The notes under the pieces: generated by a model | Seen by the model: only the letters and a program-made list of their open reading frames with translations | Database searches by the model: none | What the model was told of the DNA's origin: nothing | In this document: piece after piece, positions 62,416-64,000 of the stretch | How positions within the stretch are numbered: the first letter of the stretch is position 1 | Layout of the letters: the number at the start of each line of letters is the position of its first letter | Translations under genes and position numbers: made by a program | NCBI RefSeq assembly: GCF_018138715.1 | Contig: NZ_JAGSHX010000006.1 | Span: 4,216,001-4,280,000, forward strand | Source of the DNA: Streptomyces asiaticus | GTDB taxonomy: Bacteria > Actinomycetota > Actinomycetes > Streptomycetales > Streptomycetaceae | Length of the DNA stretch: 64,000 nt | Direction: 5' to 3'

Positions 62416-63528
62416 TCAGCCCTGCCGGATGACCAGTCTGCCACCCTCCCGGCGGACCTCGACGCGGCCGGGGAGGTTGATGGCCCGCTGCCCCCGCCAG
62501 CCGGTGATCAGCCGGTCCACCTCTTCGATGTGGCGGGCGAAGAGCGAACCGGCGGGCGCACCCGCGGCGATGGCCGCCCGGCGCAGCACCCGGCGGCGGA
62601 CGGCGGTGGGCAAACCGTGCAGTCCGACGGTGTCGAGGTGCACGGCCTGCGCGCCACCGGCCGCCGCCGGTGCGGTGGTCATCACATCGGCCTCGGCGCG
62701 GGCGGCCCAGGCGTCGAGGGCGTCGGCGTCGTCACGGGAGAGCTGGGCGGTGCGGGCGAGCGCCTCGACGACGCCCTTGCCCAGCGCCTTCTCCAGGATG
62801 GGCAGGGCCTCGTGGCGGACCCGGGAGCGGGTGTAGGAGGGGTCCACGTTGTGCGGGTCGTCCCAGACGGGCAGCGACTGGGCCAGGCACGCCTCGCGGA
62901 CGGTGTGCCGGTCCAGCTGGAGGAACGGGCGGCGGTAGCGGCCGCCGGCGCCGGAGACCCAGGCCATACCGGACAGCGAGCGGGTGCCGGAGCCGCGGGC
63001 GAGGCCCAGCAGAACCGTCTCGGCCTGGTCGTCACGGGTGTGGCCGAGCAGCACGGCGGCGGCGCCGTGGCGCTCGGCGGCGGCGTCCAGCGCGGCGTAA
63101 CGGGCGTCCCGGGCGGCGGCCTCGGGTCCGCCGCCCCGGCCTACGGACACGGCGATCGCCTCGACCGGCGCCAGGCCCAGGGCCCGCATCCGGTCGGTGA
63201 CCTCGGCGGCGCGGGCGTCGGACCCCTGCTGGAGACCGTGGTCGACGGTGACCCCGCCGGCGCGCACCCCGGCCCGCGGGGCCTCGAAAGCGAGCGCGGA
63301 GGCGAGTGCCATGGAGTCGGCGCCGCCCGAGCAGGCGGCGAGCACGAGCGGTGCGTCGTCCGGCGCGGCGGAGCCACGGGGGCCGGGGGCGGCGGACGCC
63401 GAGGAGAGGGAGGGCGGAGCGGAGGGCGACGAGGCGGCCGAGGGCGCGGCCGAATGGGCGACGAGGATGTCGTGGAGCACGCGGCGGACCGCGAGGCGTA
63501 TCGCGGCGACCGCTGGATGGGGACCCAT
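62416..63528 (-). CDS. tilS: tRNA(Ile)-lysidine synthase TilS
   Basis: 370 residues; modifies C34 of the CAU-anticodon tRNA(Ile). N-type ATP pyrophosphatase P-loop in [20 protein letters not shown], then [40 protein letters not shown] and [20 protein letters not shown] with [21 protein letters not shown] Ser/Ala/Pro-rich insert precedes the P-loop (residues 25-58). Upstream at 63570-63598 are three TACGAG units. Confidence 0.95.
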   Translation of the reverse strand: MGPHPAVAAIRLAVRRVLHDILVAHSAAPSAASSPSAPPSLSSASAAPGPRGSAAPDDAPLVLAACSGGADSMALASALAFEAPRAGVRAGGVTVDHGLQQGSDARAAEVTDRMRALGLAPVEAIAVSVGRGGGPEAAARDARYAALDAAAERHGAAAVLLGHTRDDQAETVLLGLARGSGTRSLSGMAWVSGAGGRYRRPFLQLDRHTVREACLAQSLPVWDDPHNVDPSYTRSRVRHEALPILEKALGKGVVEALARTAQLSRDDADALDAWAARAEADVMTTAPAAAGGAQAVHLDTVGLHGLPTAVRRRVLRRAAIAAGAPAGSLFARHIEEVDRLITGWRGQRAINLPGRVEVRREGGRLVIRQG

Positions 63529-63739
63529 GTCCGTTTCCCATCTGTCATTCGAGGGGGTGCCTCGGGGGGGTACGAGGAGTACGAGCGGTACGAGCCTTTC
63601 GTCACGCTGCGTATGTCGATGGTGACAGAAGCGAGCTGTTCCCCGAGCATCGCACGCCTACCCGTCGCCAACGGTCCCTCGGACGAGTGATTAAAGGGGG
63701 CGTTCGTCCGTTTTCGCGTGTGCCGGGGGTGTGCCGGTT

Positions 63740-64000
63740 CTAGGACTCCGCCTTGCGGTGCACCCGCGCGACCCACTCGGCGGGTTTGCTGATCTCCGCC
63801 TTGGTCGGAAGGGTGTTGGGCGAGGTCCAGACCCGGTTGAAGCCGTCCATGCCCACCTGGTTCACCACGGCCCGCACGAACCGCTCCCCGTCACGGTACT
63901 GCCGCAGCTTGGCGTCGAGCCCCAGCAGCTTGCGCAGCGCCTGGTCGAGCCGGCCCGCGCCGCTCGCCCGGCGCTTCTGGAACTTCTCCCGGATCTCCGC
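63740..64000 (-). CDS. Zinc-dependent metalloprotease (DUF2342), C-terminal fragment
   Basis: The last 86 codons of a gene that continues past the window. The readable tail is EIREKFQKRRASGAGRLDQA, LRKLLGLDAKLRQYRDGERF, VRAVVNQVGMDGFNRVWTSP and ends HRKAES. Repeats of K-L-x-Q-Y-x-x-G-x-x-F and the TLPTKAEI motif match the C terminus of the DUF2342 / coenzyme F420-type zinc protease family of actinobacteria. The catalytic HExxH lies outside the window. Confidence 0.8.
   Translation of the reverse strand, partial: AEIREKFQKRRASGAGRLDQALRKLLGLDAKLRQYRDGERFVRAVVNQVGMDGFNRVWTSPNTLPTKAEISKPAEWVARVHRKAES

Overview
The window is chromosomal DNA of a high-GC actinomycete, almost certainly a Streptomyces. 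It encodes mycothiol biosynthesis (MshA, MshD), an Lsr2 nucleoid protein, ClpC with a ClgR-type operator, short-form NAD, pantothenate and folate operons, an XRE/DUF397/ATPase regulatory trio, and many ATGA/GTGA gene overlaps with GTG starts. No rRNA, tRNA, CRISPR, integrase or transposase was seen.

Layout. (1) 1-9.9 kb: an ECF sigma operon, a secreted beta-helix lyase-like protein, a YbjN-family gene overlapping mshA, a methyltransferase tail-to-tail with an APC permease, and a MmyB-type regulator divergent from an aldo/keto reductase. (2) 9.9-18.9 kb: Nudix hydrolase, CHAD protein and polyphosphate kinase on the minus strand, then mshD, a YhcG-type PD-(D/E)XK nuclease and a secreted 5'-nucleotidase. 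(3) 18.9-26.1 kb: an accessory block with a macrolide-type glycosyltransferase behind a possible leader-peptide attenuator, an XRE/DUF397/HATPase cluster, a TetR/DUF1772 pair with twin CTAG operators, and a NACHT STAND ATPase. (4) 26.4-64 kb: a conserved housekeeping run: clpC, lsr2, an ArgA-like acetyltransferase, a BlaI-like regulator, coaX-nadC-nadB-panC-DUF2520, an aldolase, two ArsR-type regulators, a two-component system, a MidA/NDUFAF7-type methyltransferase followed by an orphan nuoD, an OpuC-type osmolyte ABC system, an esterase divergent from an MprF/LysX-like membrane enzyme, folP-NTF2-folB-folK-DUF3180, folE, ftsH, hpt, tilS and the 3' end of a DUF2342 protease.

Gene cooperation. 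Translational coupling ties nadC/nadB/panC/DUF2520, folP/NTF2, folB/folK, ppk/CHAD and the two ABC permeases. MshA and MshD make the first and last committed steps of mycothiol. ClpC and FtsH are two AAA+ proteolysis systems. The NAD and pantothenate genes feed cofactor synthesis, and the fol genes feed tetrahydrofolate.

Most interesting points: a nine-codon leader ORF whose coding sequence forms one arm of a long stem that pairs with the start region of the macrolide-type glycosyltransferase gene; a duplicated coaX start that creates a short ORF ending on the real coaX start; an NDUFAF7-type methyltransferase beside an orphan NuoD (its presumed target family), separated by a tandem repeat array; and a NACHT ATPase in the accessory block. 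Short tandem duplications at gene ends and inside coding sequences recur throughout. Function calls come from reading the sequence and from family knowledge; no searches were run.
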